NCBI GenBank assembly: GCA_039105265.1
Contig: JAPFFF010000004.1
Coordinates: 558,001 to 622,000 of the forward strand
DNA from: Tritrichomonas musculus
Taxonomy: Eukaryota; Parabasalia; Tritrichomonadida; Tritrichomonadidae
DNA: 64,000 bases
Direction of reading: 5' to 3'
Part shown: piece after piece, positions 50,649 to 59,418 of the stretch
Layout: each line of letters begins with the position of its first letter
How positions within the stretch are numbered: position 1 is the stretch's first letter
Position numbers and translations under genes: made by a program
The notes under the pieces: model-generated
The model's input: only the letters and a program-made list of their open reading frames with translations
Told to the model about the DNA's origin: nothing
Databases searched by the model: none

Positions 50649-51185
50649 TTACATCATATCTTCAAAGATGCGATTTCTCCTACCCATTATTCGTTGAGGA
50701 GGTATATATTGTTGTGGTGGTTCTTCATATTGTTGTGGTGGTTCTTCAGGAACATATTGTTGTCTTGGTTGACTCATTCTTTTATCAACAACCTCTTTTA
50801 TCATTCGTCTCTGTTCTTTCTTTTCTCGACTTATCTTCATTTCTTCACCTAGTGATTTTAATTGTTTGAGTATTTCTTCATTCACAGTAGGGTCATATGT
50901 TTGTTGAGGTTTTCGTGGTTTTGGAGGTTTTCGTGCAGCTTTCGAACTTAATGACTTTCTGGGAGTTTCTTCAAAATCATCACTATTTGAGTTTTCTTGA
51001 GTTTCTTCGATATTTTCACTTTCTGAGTTTTCTTGAGAATCTTGACGAATTGGAGTTTTTCGGGGTTTTACTATATACTTGTCTTTCTTCTTTGTTGGCA
51101 AAACTTCCCAATCTGGGTCATCCCTTCCATTCAACCATTTATGAATAACCGCAAGTCTCTTAGAACCTGTTAGATGTTTTGACAT
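50649..51185 (-). CDS. Polinton basic/disordered virion-like protein (178 residues)
   Basis: MSKHLTGSKRLAVIHKWLNG then a Lys/Arg-rich region, a Ser/Glu/Asn-rich acidic stretch (SQENSESENIEETQENSNSD), a second basic patch KAARKPPKPRKPQQ, a charged helix, and a tail with repeated PPQQY motifs ending in RIMGRRNRIFEDMM. The alternating basic and acidic disordered parts recall core or scaffold proteins of adenovirus-like particles. No direct homologue is known to me. Confidence 0.7.
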   Translation of the reverse strand: MSKHLTGSKRLAVIHKWLNGRDDPDWEVLPTKKKDKYIVKPRKTPIRQDSQENSESENIEETQENSNSDDFEETPRKSLSSKAARKPPKPRKPQQTYDPTVNEEILKQLKSLGEEMKISREKKEQRRMIKEVVDKRMSQPRQQYVPEEPPQQYEEPPQQYIPPQRIMGRRNRIFEDMM

Positions 51186-51234
51186 TTAAAAATAAACAAA
51201 AAAAGTCCATAAATTGAGTTTTATTGAGTTTTCA

Positions 51235-51690
51235 TCAGATGTAAGTTCTCGCATGATTGTTTGTAGTAAATTCACTCTCTTTTAATGAATTAGATGAAAA
51301 TGTTGGCTTTTCAAGAGGTGCACCAACTGAATCGCCTTTTGCAGATTTATTAATTGATGACAAGGCAGTTTTCACATTTCCTTCTGGGACATATTTTAAT
51401 GCTGTGTCAGCTATGTTTGCTAATCTATTTCTTGTTTTATCGCTCAAGAAGCTTTCACCAAGACCTCTCGCAACTGAACCAATAACACCAGCATGCTTGG
51501 TTAATCCACCTGCTGAAGCATCCAATAATTTACTTGCAAGACCTCCAGTAAAACTATCTGCAGCTCCCATTAATAATTTACCACCTAAACCTACTCCTCC
51601 TTTTATTATCGTTTGCCATGGAGAAAATTCTTTTTGTTTAGCATAATTTGGCTTCCAATAATCTTCTTCTGAATGACGTTGAATTCCCAT
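51235..51690 (-). CDS. Polinton Gly-rich amphipathic protein (151 residues)
   Basis: MGIQRHSEEDYWKPNYAKQK leads to a glycine-rich hydrophobic helix region (IIKGGVGLGGKLLMGAADSF, TGGLASKLLDASAGGL, GVIGSVARGLGESFL) and a helical tail. The pattern resembles membrane-active minor virion proteins (the adenovirus protein VI type) or phage pilot proteins. Such a role is inference from composition and from its place between the capsid and ATPase genes. Confidence 0.7.
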   Translation of the reverse strand: MGIQRHSEEDYWKPNYAKQKEFSPWQTIIKGGVGLGGKLLMGAADSFTGGLASKLLDASAGGLTKHAGVIGSVARGLGESFLSDKTRNRLANIADTALKYVPEGNVKTALSSINKSAKGDSVGAPLEKPTFSSNSLKESEFTTNNHARTYI

Positions 51691-51708
51691 TTAAAAAATA
51701 ATAAAAAA

Positions 51709-52575
51709 TTATTCAAAATAGTACTTATTAGCAGAAATATTCATTACGAACTTCTCATGTGGTTCTTTATGTTGTAGGTACTCAGCTACTGTCTGTTTAG
51801 TATTTAATGAGTTATTTGTTTGTTGCAACAAGCTCGTAAAATCTTCCTCACTATATCCTGTATAACATATGATATCTGTTGCTAACCTTTTAGCATTCAT
51901 ATGAACAAATCGAATTGTTTGTATTGCCATGATACATGTTAAATTATAGTGTCTTGTTTTGGTTAACAACTTGATAAATTCACTATTACCATTCTTTAAT
52001 AAATCACTACCTGCACAATCATCTAGTATCAATAATGTATTATATGGATATGATGATGTTTCATACTTGACGAGCTTATTTGCTATATATATTATTTTAT
52101 CATTGAGCTCATTTAAATGATGCTTCTCAATGAGCCTCCTCATTTCGTCATTGGTCTCTTTCATTCGAGATAGTACATATTTGACAATGGCATAATACTT
52201 TATCTTTCTTCGAAGATGTCGTTTTAGATAACTCATTAATTCTCTTTCCTTTACATAATCGATTCTTGATTGTATCTGTTTATTAAGTGTTTCAGCTGTT
52301 TTATCCATTTTACCAGAGCTTGAGCAAAATATTATCTTTTGGTAGTATGGATGTTTAAACAACCTCTCTGTTATCATAATATGTCTCCATATCCAAAAAC
52401 TTTTACCAGCACCTGGTTTACCAATTAAAAAATATATACCGTTTGTGCTAAAAGGATAATCAGGTGATAATGGTTTAATTAATGCTCCATCTATTTCTTT
52501 CATGTTCTTCCGTAAGGTTTCTTTAATCAATGTTTCTACTTTATTTATTAGTTCTGCACTTGGGGGTTCATCCAT
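51709..52575 (-). CDS. genome-packaging ATPase (A32/FtsK-HerA type)
   Basis: 288 residues. Walker A is IGKPGAGKSFWIWRH near residue 52, and Walker B is TLLILDDCAGSDL near 183. Downstream LTKTRHYNLTCIMAIQTIRF matches the sensor region of this family, with a Gln following the strand. The enzyme pumps DNA into preformed particles in related viruses. It is co-oriented with integrase (11 bases away) and the capsid block, the usual Polinton arrangement. Confidence 0.9.
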   Translation of the reverse strand: MDEPPSAELINKVETLIKETLRKNMKEIDGALIKPLSPDYPFSTNGIYFLIGKPGAGKSFWIWRHIMITERLFKHPYYQKIIFCSSSGKMDKTAETLNKQIQSRIDYVKERELMSYLKRHLRRKIKYYAIVKYVLSRMKETNDEMRRLIEKHHLNELNDKIIYIANKLVKYETSSYPYNTLLILDDCAGSDLLKNGNSEFIKLLTKTRHYNLTCIMAIQTIRFVHMNAKRLATDIICYTGYSEEDFTSLLQQTNNSLNTKQTVAEYLQHKEPHEKFVMNISANKYYFE

Positions 52576-52585
52576 TTACAAATTT

Positions 52586-53704
52586 TTAAATGTATTTCAT
52601 AATTTTATCTGGTATTGGTTCTCCTTTCTTCTTTTGTTCCAACCAATATTGTCTTTCTGCTGTACCAAGTACTAATGGATTACCTCTCCTTACATCTCTA
52701 ATAGTTTGTCTAGCAAAGGCATCATCACCTTCGACTCCTTCCCATTTTAAATCATACTTACCAGTATCTTCATCAAAGTTATATATTTTTTCAATAATAC
52801 CTTCTTTACCTTCATTTAGTCTTTCAGCTACTTTAATCCTTTTGTCTCTTGTCCTTAACAACCTATATCCAGGGAATGAACTTGTTGAACCATCTTTGGA
52901 CTTGACCACAAACTGGTTACCTTTTTGTGAGTCAACTATATAAGACTCATTAGACAAATTACTTCTTCTTTTACCAAATGGTTCTTTTTCGAGTACTAAC
53001 CTGACCTTCTCACCTGGATTAAAATGATATGGGTTAATGCGTGCATTCTTTTGGATGTACTTTATTTCATCCTCTGGAGTAATATCATTAGGTGCTTTAT
53101 TATCTAAAGACCTATGAGGAGAGTTATTATATATGTTTACCAAATCATGCATCTCCTTTGGTTGAATAAACCTATTTTCACCAATAGCATCTCTTATAGT
53201 TCTCATAAATCTATTAATAATGCCAAGTACATTATGGTTATTCTCAGTTGTTGTTCGGTATTTTATGTTCTTCTCTCTCATGAAGTCTAATACAGTTGAT
53301 GATAAATATGCAGCATCCTCATCACTTGTTATTGAATATACATGAGGTACATCATTAACAAATTTATGAAGCGCTGCCAATACTTCCCTTGCTCCTTTAC
53401 CATTCATAGGATATGCATATGCTTTTCGAGTGTTGATATTGATGAACATTAGATAATTCAACCCACCTGCCTCTTTATTGTTAATGAAGGTATCCATTTG
53501 ATAACCATCAGGGTGTTTCGATACGATAGGTATATATTGTGCTTTTGGTACTCTCTTATCATGTACTACTCTTTCATCAAAGTATTTCTTTGCTTCCTCT
53601 TCATTCAGATTCTCTTGTTTTGCCATGCTAAGGTATTTGTCCAAGGTCCTCCATTTAGCTTTGTTGTATAATTTTTCATATGGGCTTGGTTCTTCTTTAC
53701 TCAT
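52586..53704 (-). CDS. Polinton integrase (RVE/retroviral-type fold)
   Basis: 372 residues. An N-terminal helical region is followed by a core with YQMDTFINNKEAGGLNYLMF (first catalytic Asp), YSITSDEDAAYLSSTVLDFM (second Asp region) and the helix NVLGIINRFMRTIRD, then YNNSPHRSLDNKAPNDITPE, a classic RVE-core ending. The C-terminal part holds an SH3-like segment (HFNPGEKVRLVLEK, YIVDSQKGNQFVVKS) and a chromodomain-like stretch (GIIEKIYNFDEDTGKYDLKW). It inserts the element and accounts for the short target duplication. Confidence 0.92.
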   Translation of the reverse strand: MSKEEPSPYEKLYNKAKWRTLDKYLSMAKQENLNEEEAKKYFDERVVHDKRVPKAQYIPIVSKHPDGYQMDTFINNKEAGGLNYLMFININTRKAYAYPMNGKGAREVLAALHKFVNDVPHVYSITSDEDAAYLSSTVLDFMREKNIKYRTTTENNHNVLGIINRFMRTIRDAIGENRFIQPKEMHDLVNIYNNSPHRSLDNKAPNDITPEDEIKYIQKNARINPYHFNPGEKVRLVLEKEPFGKRRSNLSNESYIVDSQKGNQFVVKSKDGSTSSFPGYRLLRTRDKRIKVAERLNEGKEGIIEKIYNFDEDTGKYDLKWEGVEGDDAFARQTIRDVRRGNPLVLGTAERQYWLEQKKKGEPIPDKIMKYI

Positions 53705-53710
53705 TTATTT

Positions 53711-54712
53711 TTAAATAAACATCTTATCATATTGAAGGAATTGCATTTCGATAACAAATGAATCATTTGGAGGTAGTTTGGTTGGACAATAATAATGAAC
53801 ATCACTATAGAAGTCTATCCAAAACCTTTGGTCCATTGAGTTTAACTTGAAGTATTTAATAGGACTATATTCAACATCGCTATTTCCTATATAATTATGT
53901 AATGCTTGTTCACCTATCGATGAATATATTTTGCATGATTGTCTGTCCCATATATTATCGAATATTAATTCCTTACTCCATGTTTGATATTTTTCTGGTT
54001 TATTTTGAAATATGCCATTACCTATATTAAACACATCTGCAAAATCATCATTCCAGGATTTAAGTTTGAAAAAGTTCATATATGGTGCGGTATACTCCCA
54101 ATCTTGTTCATTCTTACTGTTAGTATAGTAGTATTTATGATTCTCTGCTTTATTTCTTTCTGTATAAATAATTTCATGAAAACCATTTTTATCATAATAT
54201 CCATCTGTTTGTATATCTCTATCCTGTATATTGTCATCATTTTGAACAAATTTGTCTAATGAAGAAGTTTTAATGTATGACTTGAATGCATGATTAACTG
54301 CATCAAAAAATCCACGTAAATCTCCATCGATTGACACCCAATCAATGACTTTGAAGAATCCATATTCATGATTAGTACCAGTTATATAGTCTTCTTTTAG
54401 TGTTCCATCATCCCATGTTCCACCACAGACAAACTCATATGTTTTCTTATGTATCTTATATATTTCAATCTCTACTTCCATTTTGCGTCGTCTCTTAATG
54501 ATATGTGCTGAACGAACGCCAACAATAGATTCCCCTTTGTTTGCAGTTGACCATTCTGGTGGGAAATTAAACCAATACCTATTAAACTTAGCTTTATCAT
54601 GTTGAGCATCCTCAAGGAAGTAGGCTGTTTCGATTGGAAGAGGTGTATTACCATCATTAACTATATTATCTCGATTAGGATAAAGAGTTTTAACACTTGG
54701 TGGTAATTCCAT
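53711..54712 (-). CDS. probable minor capsid (penton) protein
   Basis: 333 residues beginning MELPPSVKTLYPNRDNIVND. The N-terminal part contains KFNRYWFNFPPEWSTANKGE and SIVGVRSAHIIKRRRKMEVE, and the C-terminal end is beta-rich (QRFWIDFYSDVHYYCPTKLP, DSFVIEMQFLQYDKMFI). Polinton minor capsid proteins are single jelly rolls encoded next to the capsid, ATPase and protease genes, and position and strand pattern fit. A DRDIQTDG motif near 164-171 is one of the LC8-like sites. Family assignment needs a profile or structure comparison. Confidence 0.7.
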   Translation of the reverse strand: MELPPSVKTLYPNRDNIVNDGNTPLPIETAYFLEDAQHDKAKFNRYWFNFPPEWSTANKGESIVGVRSAHIIKRRRKMEVEIEIYKIHKKTYEFVCGGTWDDGTLKEDYITGTNHEYGFFKVIDWVSIDGDLRGFFDAVNHAFKSYIKTSSLDKFVQNDDNIQDRDIQTDGYYDKNGFHEIIYTERNKAENHKYYYTNSKNEQDWEYTAPYMNFFKLKSWNDDFADVFNIGNGIFQNKPEKYQTWSKELIFDNIWDRQSCKIYSSIGEQALHNYIGNSDVEYSPIKYFKLNSMDQRFWIDFYSDVHYYCPTKLPPNDSFVIEMQFLQYDKMFI

Positions 54713-54733
54713 TTCGAGTTGAATAAAAAGTCT

Positions 54734-56290
54734 TTATTGATATACGACACCTGTTTCTAATTCATTGTTTTGAAGTTCTCGAAGTATTCTCTTTCTAATA
54801 TCTGGCATATTGCGTTGTTTAAACTTACCATTTCCTTCATGCAAAAAGGTACGACAAGATTCCATTAGAAACACTCCACAATCCTTGTTATTCCTTTGAC
54901 TAGGTACATCATAATATTTTGCTTTTAACTTACCTGTTCCTGAAATATTGATCCACTTATTAAGTGTCTTTACCTCTGGTGCCATTGACTTATTCTCAGA
55001 GTCATAGCATTCGATTATTTTCTTTGAATATCGAACAATACATAAAACCCAATGTTCTCCATCTGAACAAATGGGGACAAATACTTTATCGAAATGTGAA
55101 AATGACTGTTTACCTGAGATAGGACTTTTCATCAGTTCATGTATTTTTTCCATATCATTAGTCTCATATGCTCTAGAAAGGAGGGTATAAAATGCAGTAG
55201 GTAAAACCAATATTTTCTTTTTATCAAACTCTGCCTCATTTTGACCAGGTTGTTTATTCAATCTCTTTCCTTTGTTATATAGAAGTTTCAAGTAGTCATC
55301 AATAACATCTTCTTCTATATTTTCATCATTGACTAAACTCCTCCAATCATGAATTTTATGACGTCTTTGGTCTACTGTATACTCTCCTGTCTTCTGTGGT
55401 GTCATACGGGGTTCTCTTGGAGGAGGACTAGTACCTCGAGAGGTATGCGATGATGGAAACTGTGGAGGTGGTGATGAAGGAGGAGGAGGTGGTGGAGGTG
55501 GAGGTGAAGGTGAACGAGGTCGTTTTGATTTTGTCTTAGGTTGTTTTGATTTTTTCTTAGGTCTATCATCCTCGTCTAAATTTGTACTACTTTGAAGTAA
55601 AAGTTGAATTCTGTTTTGATTTTGGTCCCTTGTTGGTGGCTCAACATTTGTGGGTCGGTTCCTACCGATTTTCCTAAGGTTAAGATGATAATCATTTCGA
55701 TTTAAAGTTGGAGGTCTGGGTAATGGAGCCAATTCTGGTATATCATCTGTTTGAATACCTCTAGTTTTATATTCTTTCTTATCACTTTTCAATGTTCTTT
55801 CTTTCATCTGCTCTCTCAGTTCTCTAGCTGCTTGTTTTTCCTCCTCAGTCTTCATTCGAGATATCCTTATGTTGATAATATCATAATGTAATTTTATCTC
55901 TGTTAATATACCTGTTGTTGATTCCTGGAGAGTATATTGATATGGCTTTAATACTGTTATGTAATGTCCATGTTCATCTTTATCATCTTGATTTTTCTTA
56001 ATTGCAAAAACACAACCTGTAAATTTTGCTTTTGGTCTCTCTCTCTTGAGTCTATTAGCAAATTCAAGTACGTCTTTAAAAGCTATACTAGTATTTAAAT
56101 ATGTCTCATATAATTTTTGTAGATTTATTTGATTATTAGAGAACTTCCATATAGTTTGACCCAAACCTCTTGTTAATCTTGCAACATCTCTATCAACTAG
56201 TTTAGGTCGAAATTTAAAAGTACATTGTAGTAGTTGTATTTTATTGTTAGGTTTAGTTTGTGTGCCTTTATCACTTGTCATTTTTATCAT
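54734..56290 (-). CDS. Ulp1/adenain-like cysteine protease with long N-terminal extension
   Basis: Starts at ATG 56290 or the ATG at 56281 (MTSDKGTQTKPN). The C-terminal ~180 residues are the protease: DGEHWVLCIVR (His), ECYDSENKS (Asp), and VPSQRNNKDCGVFLMESCRT (Gln and catalytic Cys). A Pro-rich linker with a run of ten Pro precedes it. The N-terminal ~330 residues are a separate domain. Two LC8-like motifs, KGTQTKP at the start and RGIQTDDIP near 177-185, flank it. Known: Polinton proteases are thought to mature capsid proteins. Here the extension may also target the enzyme. Confidence 0.92.
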   Translation of the reverse strand: MIKMTSDKGTQTKPNNKIQLLQCTFKFRPKLVDRDVARLTRGLGQTIWKFSNNQINLQKLYETYLNTSIAFKDVLEFANRLKRERPKAKFTGCVFAIKKNQDDKDEHGHYITVLKPYQYTLQESTTGILTEIKLHYDIINIRISRMKTEEEKQAARELREQMKERTLKSDKKEYKTRGIQTDDIPELAPLPRPPTLNRNDYHLNLRKIGRNRPTNVEPPTRDQNQNRIQLLLQSSTNLDEDDRPKKKSKQPKTKSKRPRSPSPPPPPPPPPSSPPPQFPSSHTSRGTSPPPREPRMTPQKTGEYTVDQRRHKIHDWRSLVNDENIEEDVIDDYLKLLYNKGKRLNKQPGQNEAEFDKKKILVLPTAFYTLLSRAYETNDMEKIHELMKSPISGKQSFSHFDKVFVPICSDGEHWVLCIVRYSKKIIECYDSENKSMAPEVKTLNKWINISGTGKLKAKYYDVPSQRNNKDCGVFLMESCRTFLHEGNGKFKQRNMPDIRKRILRELQNNELETGVVYQ

Positions 56291-56296
56291 TATAAA

Positions 56297-56548
56297 ATGT
56301 CTCAATCAGACCGTATGTATATCCTCGTTAGAATTCTATCGAACATCCATGAATATAGTGTAGAGAGTGATGAAACTAGAAGAAAAAAATTGATGAAGAC
56401 TATAAAAGAATTATCAGCTCAGTATTTCAAACCTGAACATCTTCAAATAATGAGGATAGATAATGATGTTGATTTTTTAGGTCGAATTGAACACTTTGCT
56501 TTGGAGTTCTTAGAACTATATATAGTTAATCTGCCCTCGCATTTATAA
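56297..56548 (+). CDS. Polinton small helical orphan (83 residues)
   Basis: Starts at ATG 56297 (MSQSDRMYILVRILSNIHEY), 6 to 15 bases from the divergent protease start, so the two transcripts must begin nearly back to back or overlap. The chain is helical and charged (SDETRRKKLMKTIKELSAQY, IEHFALEFLELYIVNL). Its end overlaps the convergent HNH gene by 23 bases. No family recognised. Confidence 0.6.
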   Translation: MSQSDRMYILVRILSNIHEYSVESDETRRKKLMKTIKELSAQYFKPEHLQIMRIDNDVDFLGRIEHFALEFLELYIVNLPSHL

Positions 56549-56861
56549 TTTTGGGCATATCCCTGTTATAGTTACTATCAGTTGGGGTTATCCATCTTAA
56601 GTTGCTTAGATGGTAATCAGCCCTATTCCTATTGATATGGTCTACCTCTATTTTATGTTGTGGGTCATCATTAGGTATGAACTGTCTTGCTATAAGTACA
56701 TGTTTCAAGTAGTAGTCGCCATTTAGACATACACGTATATACCCCTTAATATGTTTTGCATCTTTGCATATAAAATGATTACTCTTACGTCTTATAGTAA
56801 AGGGGTACCTATTCAGTATTTCATAGTCGTTAGTAAAGCCTTTGAGTGGCACAAATGACAT
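56526..56861 (-). CDS. HNH endonuclease (NUMOD4/HNH homing-type)
   Basis: 111 residues. The N-terminus YEILNRYPFTIRRKSNHFIC followed by GYIRVCLNGDYYLKHVLIAR fits the NUMOD4-like DNA-binding segment, and KIEVDHINRNRADYHLSNLR then WITPTDSN is a clear HNH motif with the central VDHIN. Such enzymes nick or cut DNA and are often mobile in phages and large DNA viruses. It sits in the small-gene cluster near the right terminus. Whether it is a free-loading homing enzyme or part of the element's replication is unknown. Confidence 0.88.
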   Translation of the reverse strand: MSFVPLKGFTNDYEILNRYPFTIRRKSNHFICKDAKHIKGYIRVCLNGDYYLKHVLIARQFIPNDDPQHKIEVDHINRNRADYHLSNLRWITPTDSNYNRDMPKIINARAD

Positions 56862-56912
56862 TTTCTCACTTTTTGAATGATTTAAATATTTTCATTTCAT
56901 TTTTATTTTTGT
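56862..56912. promoter_or_regulatory. 51-base divergent promoter region in the Polinton
   Basis: It separates the HNH start (minus) from the 56913 gene (plus). CACTTTTTGAA at 56867-56877 is one base from the AACTTTTTGAA word found upstream of host and Polinton genes. Both promoters must fit in this gap. Confidence 0.4.
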
Positions 56913-57158
56913 ATGAGCAAGTGGGGGACAATCATTGTTGAAGGAATTGATGATAAAGGACCTCTTTATTATCCTCTCGATGACAAAGAAAAAAACGTTA
57001 TCAAGTTTCCAAAGAAAAAAAAGCGAGTAAACTTGTATAAAAACTATTATGAACATCAAGAGAAAGAAGAAGAAGAGAAAGAAGAACTTCTAGATGTAGG
57101 TGTTCAAACTGAAAAAACTGAACTACCTCATATAGACGAACTACTTAGTAAAATTTAA
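56913..57158 (+). CDS. Polinton small acidic orphan with an LC8-like motif (81 residues)
   Basis: MSKWGTIIVEGIDDKGPLYY then a basic patch KFPKKKKRVN, an acidic helix KEEEEKEELL and DVGVQTEKTELPH near 61-73, ending ELLSKI. The GVQTE site is nearly the same as GVQTEP in the 47937-48461 protein, though the proteins otherwise differ. The first 30 residues look like a small beta unit. No enzyme motif. A bridging or adaptor role is inferred only from the docking-like motif. Confidence 0.7.
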   Translation: MSKWGTIIVEGIDDKGPLYYPLDDKEKNVIKFPKKKKRVNLYKNYYEHQEKEEEEKEELLDVGVQTEKTELPHIDELLSKI

Positions 57159-57198
57159 CTTCTTTTATTTTATTGTTATTTTTTTATTTTTGTCTTAA

Positions 57199-57447
57199 AT
57201 GAATAGCGCTCTTAACGGACTGAATAATGACGCAGAAGCTCTATATGCAAGATTTAAAGTTATTAAAGACAAGATATTTGGAAAATGTATGAATGAAGAT
57301 GATGATAAAATAGCTAGTCAATTCGATATAATGATAAATATAATCAAGTCATACAAAGAACTCTTTGAAGACATTGAAAAAGCTAAGTTATTATTGAAGT
57401 CAATTGGTGCACGTATCTCTATAGCTGAACATCAAAATAGACTATGA
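57199..57447 (+). CDS. Polinton small helical orphan (82 residues)
   Basis: MNSALNGLNNDAEALYARFK continues as amphipathic helices (KIASQFDIMINIIKSYKELF, IEKAKLLLKSIGARISIAEH). It has the look of a small three-helix bundle. It is the last gene before the right terminal repeat, and its stop codon overlaps the first repeat unit. Small terminal genes of this kind could be early or regulatory, but nothing in the sequence proves it. Confidence 0.65.
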   Translation: MNSALNGLNNDAEALYARFKVIKDKIFGKCMNEDDDKIASQFDIMINIIKSYKELFEDIEKAKLLLKSIGARISIAEHQNRL

Positions 57448-57952
57448 GGGACCCGAGGTAGTTGTTTAGGTCCCTAGTAGTACTTCAAGAAAAAACAAGC
57501 AGTGGGGACCCGAGGTAGTTGTTTAGGTCCCTAGTAGTACTTCAAGAAAAAAAACAAGTAGTGGGGACCCGAGGTAGTTGTTTAGGTCCCTAGTAGTAGT
57601 GGGGACCCGAGGTAGTTGTTTAGGTCCCTAGTAGTAGTGGGGACCCGAGGTAGTTGTTTAGGTCCCTAGTAGTACTTCAAGAAACAACAAGTAGTGGGGA
57701 CCCGAGGTAGTTGTTTAGGTCCCTAGTAGTACTTCAAGAAAAAAACAAGTAGTGGGGACCCGAGGTAGTTGTTTAGGTCCCTAGTAGTACTTCAAGAAAA
57801 AAACAAGTTGAAGAAAAATTTTTTTATTTTTTTTTCATTTTTTTATTTTTATTTTTATCATTTTTATTTTTTTATTTTTATCACGAGTTCGTGTTGACGT
57901 GTGGGCTTAAGCGTAGCGTGGCCCCAACGGAAACCGACTCGTATATACTACT
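57445..57952 (-). repeat. right terminal inverted repeat with hairpin minisatellite
   Basis: Mirror image of the left arm: about seven copies of the GGGACCCGAGGTAGTTGTT / AGGTCCCTAGTAGT unit separated by ACTTCAAGAAAAAACAAG, then a T/AT spacer and the G+C-rich terminus ending GACTCGTATATACTACT. It has about one more unit than the left arm. The non-repetitive parts match the left arm almost base for base. Confidence 0.9.
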
Positions 57953-57957
57953 AGGTT
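57953..57957 (+). repeat. right target-site duplication of the Polinton (AGGTT)
   Basis: AGGTT follows the right terminus and matches 34764-34768 exactly, in direct orientation. Confidence 0.8.
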
Positions 57958-59361
57958 GTTCAATTCATAATGAGCCCCAAAGAAACCTGCGAGATCATGC
58001 TCATCATGATTTTGTTAAGAGAAGATTCAACATACAAATCGCGGCGCACTTGTTTAAAAAAAATTTAAGGTAATATTACTAGCATTTAAAATGAGTACCG
58101 TAATAATTGAAGTTATGCTCCATTTTCAGTCACCAAGACCTAGTTTAACTTCTGGCATTATATTGAGTTCTGTGCAAAAATTCATAATTGTCTTTGATAA
58201 TCTCATTATTTTCATTATTCATAATTTGAATTCGTCATCAATAGCACATTCTAAGTGTTGAAGCTACTTGATTGGTTGCAAATAAATAATTTTTGAAGAA
58301 AAATATTTTATCTTTTCAATTGCTTTATCAGGTAGACTCTAAAAAGAATAGGAGTATAATATGTCCGAGATGACCTCCAAATAAAGTGCATTCACTAAAC
58401 GGTTCCCCACATGTGATCCACAAGGATATCTAGTCAATGAATTTCATCATTGAAACTACAAATGATTTTTCATAAATCTCAAAAATGGGTCGAACAGCAT
58501 AGAGTATAAGAATACACAAACACTGAAACTAACACCAGAGAACTACTATTTTGATTAGGCATAAATTTGATTTCAATATTTGTTTTTTAATATTGTTTCA
58601 CACTAACATCATTTTCGGAAGACAATATAAGAGCCTTATTCATGATGTTTAACATTAACTTACTAAAAAATCTACTTGCAACTTATCAAATAAGTTGTTA
58701 AAAGATTTATTTGATTACTCATTATCTAGTTAGATACTTTATGTTTTAACGAATTGATATCATCGTTTAATAATTCCCGCATATCTAATACATTAGAGCC
58801 TAACCTACCTGATTTAAATTTATTAAGATGATGTTTGTATTTCCTTCTTATAATCAAAAATGTATTTTCCGCAGCAACAAACATTAAAAGATGACAATAT
58901 AATAAACTATTATGATAGACCTCTGTTGGATATGTAAAGAGAGGGTACAAGAATTAATTCTGCAAAAATAATCAAAAAAAGAGATATAAAAGGAAGTATC
59001 AATCATGAATCACCACAGATAACAACTAAAATGCTCAATTTTCACATTTATTCGTTAAATCATTCAGTAGTGCCAATCAATCGTAAAAACTAAAAGAGTG
59101 AACATTAAATTGACGGCCAAATACTAAATTTCTATGGAAAATTGAACTAACCATACAATTTTAGCAGTTATTATATTGATTTTCATTAAATATTGGATAT
59201 TTGTAGCATGAAAAAGGCATTTCATACGTATGAAAAATATAATCTGTTTTATTTTTTTAATATTTTACTTGATCACCTATTTTAAGTGATTTTTTTAATA
59301 ACAAGAAATATTGTAATCCACAATATCAATAATAGATAATAAAATAAAATCAAATCAAATC

Positions 59362-59415
<54 letters not shown>
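57958..59415. other. flanking DNA with weak minus-strand coding traces
   Basis: No intact gene. Minus-strand traces include MKIMRLSKTIMNFCTELNIM and PEVKLGLGD (about 58120-58230), and an open frame at 58726-58950 without an ATG reading YPLFTYPTEVYHNSLLYCHL and ending RELLNDDINSLKHKVSN. These could be parts of one decayed gene, but frames do not join and I do not recognise a family. The right edge is a poly-A run of about 48 (59368-59415) preceded by CAAATCAAATC repeats. Confidence 0.3.

Positions 59416-59418
<3 letters not shown>

Larger units (their letters stand above)
34769..57952. mobile_element. Maverick/Polinton element, looks whole
   Basis: 23,184 bases bounded by inverted termini starting AGTAGTATATACGAGTCGG and flanked by AGGTT on both sides. 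It encodes the Polinton core set: protein-primed family B polymerase, RVE-type integrase, A32/FtsK-like packaging ATPase, Ulp1-like cysteine protease, double-jelly-roll major capsid protein and a probable minor capsid protein. It also carries a giant attachment-like protein, an HNH nuclease and about ten small orphans. Genes are separated by 5-60 bases. Every core gene is open and I saw no breaks. Intact coding, near-identical termini and a clean target duplication point to a recent insertion. Known: Polintons are very abundant in trichomonads and are thought to alternate between transposon and virus-like states. Confidence 0.96.

Noticed and set aside
58726-58950. 74-codon minus-strand frame ending RELLNDDINSLKHKVSN
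   Set aside because: No ATG at its start and no family; noted as a possible decayed trace only.
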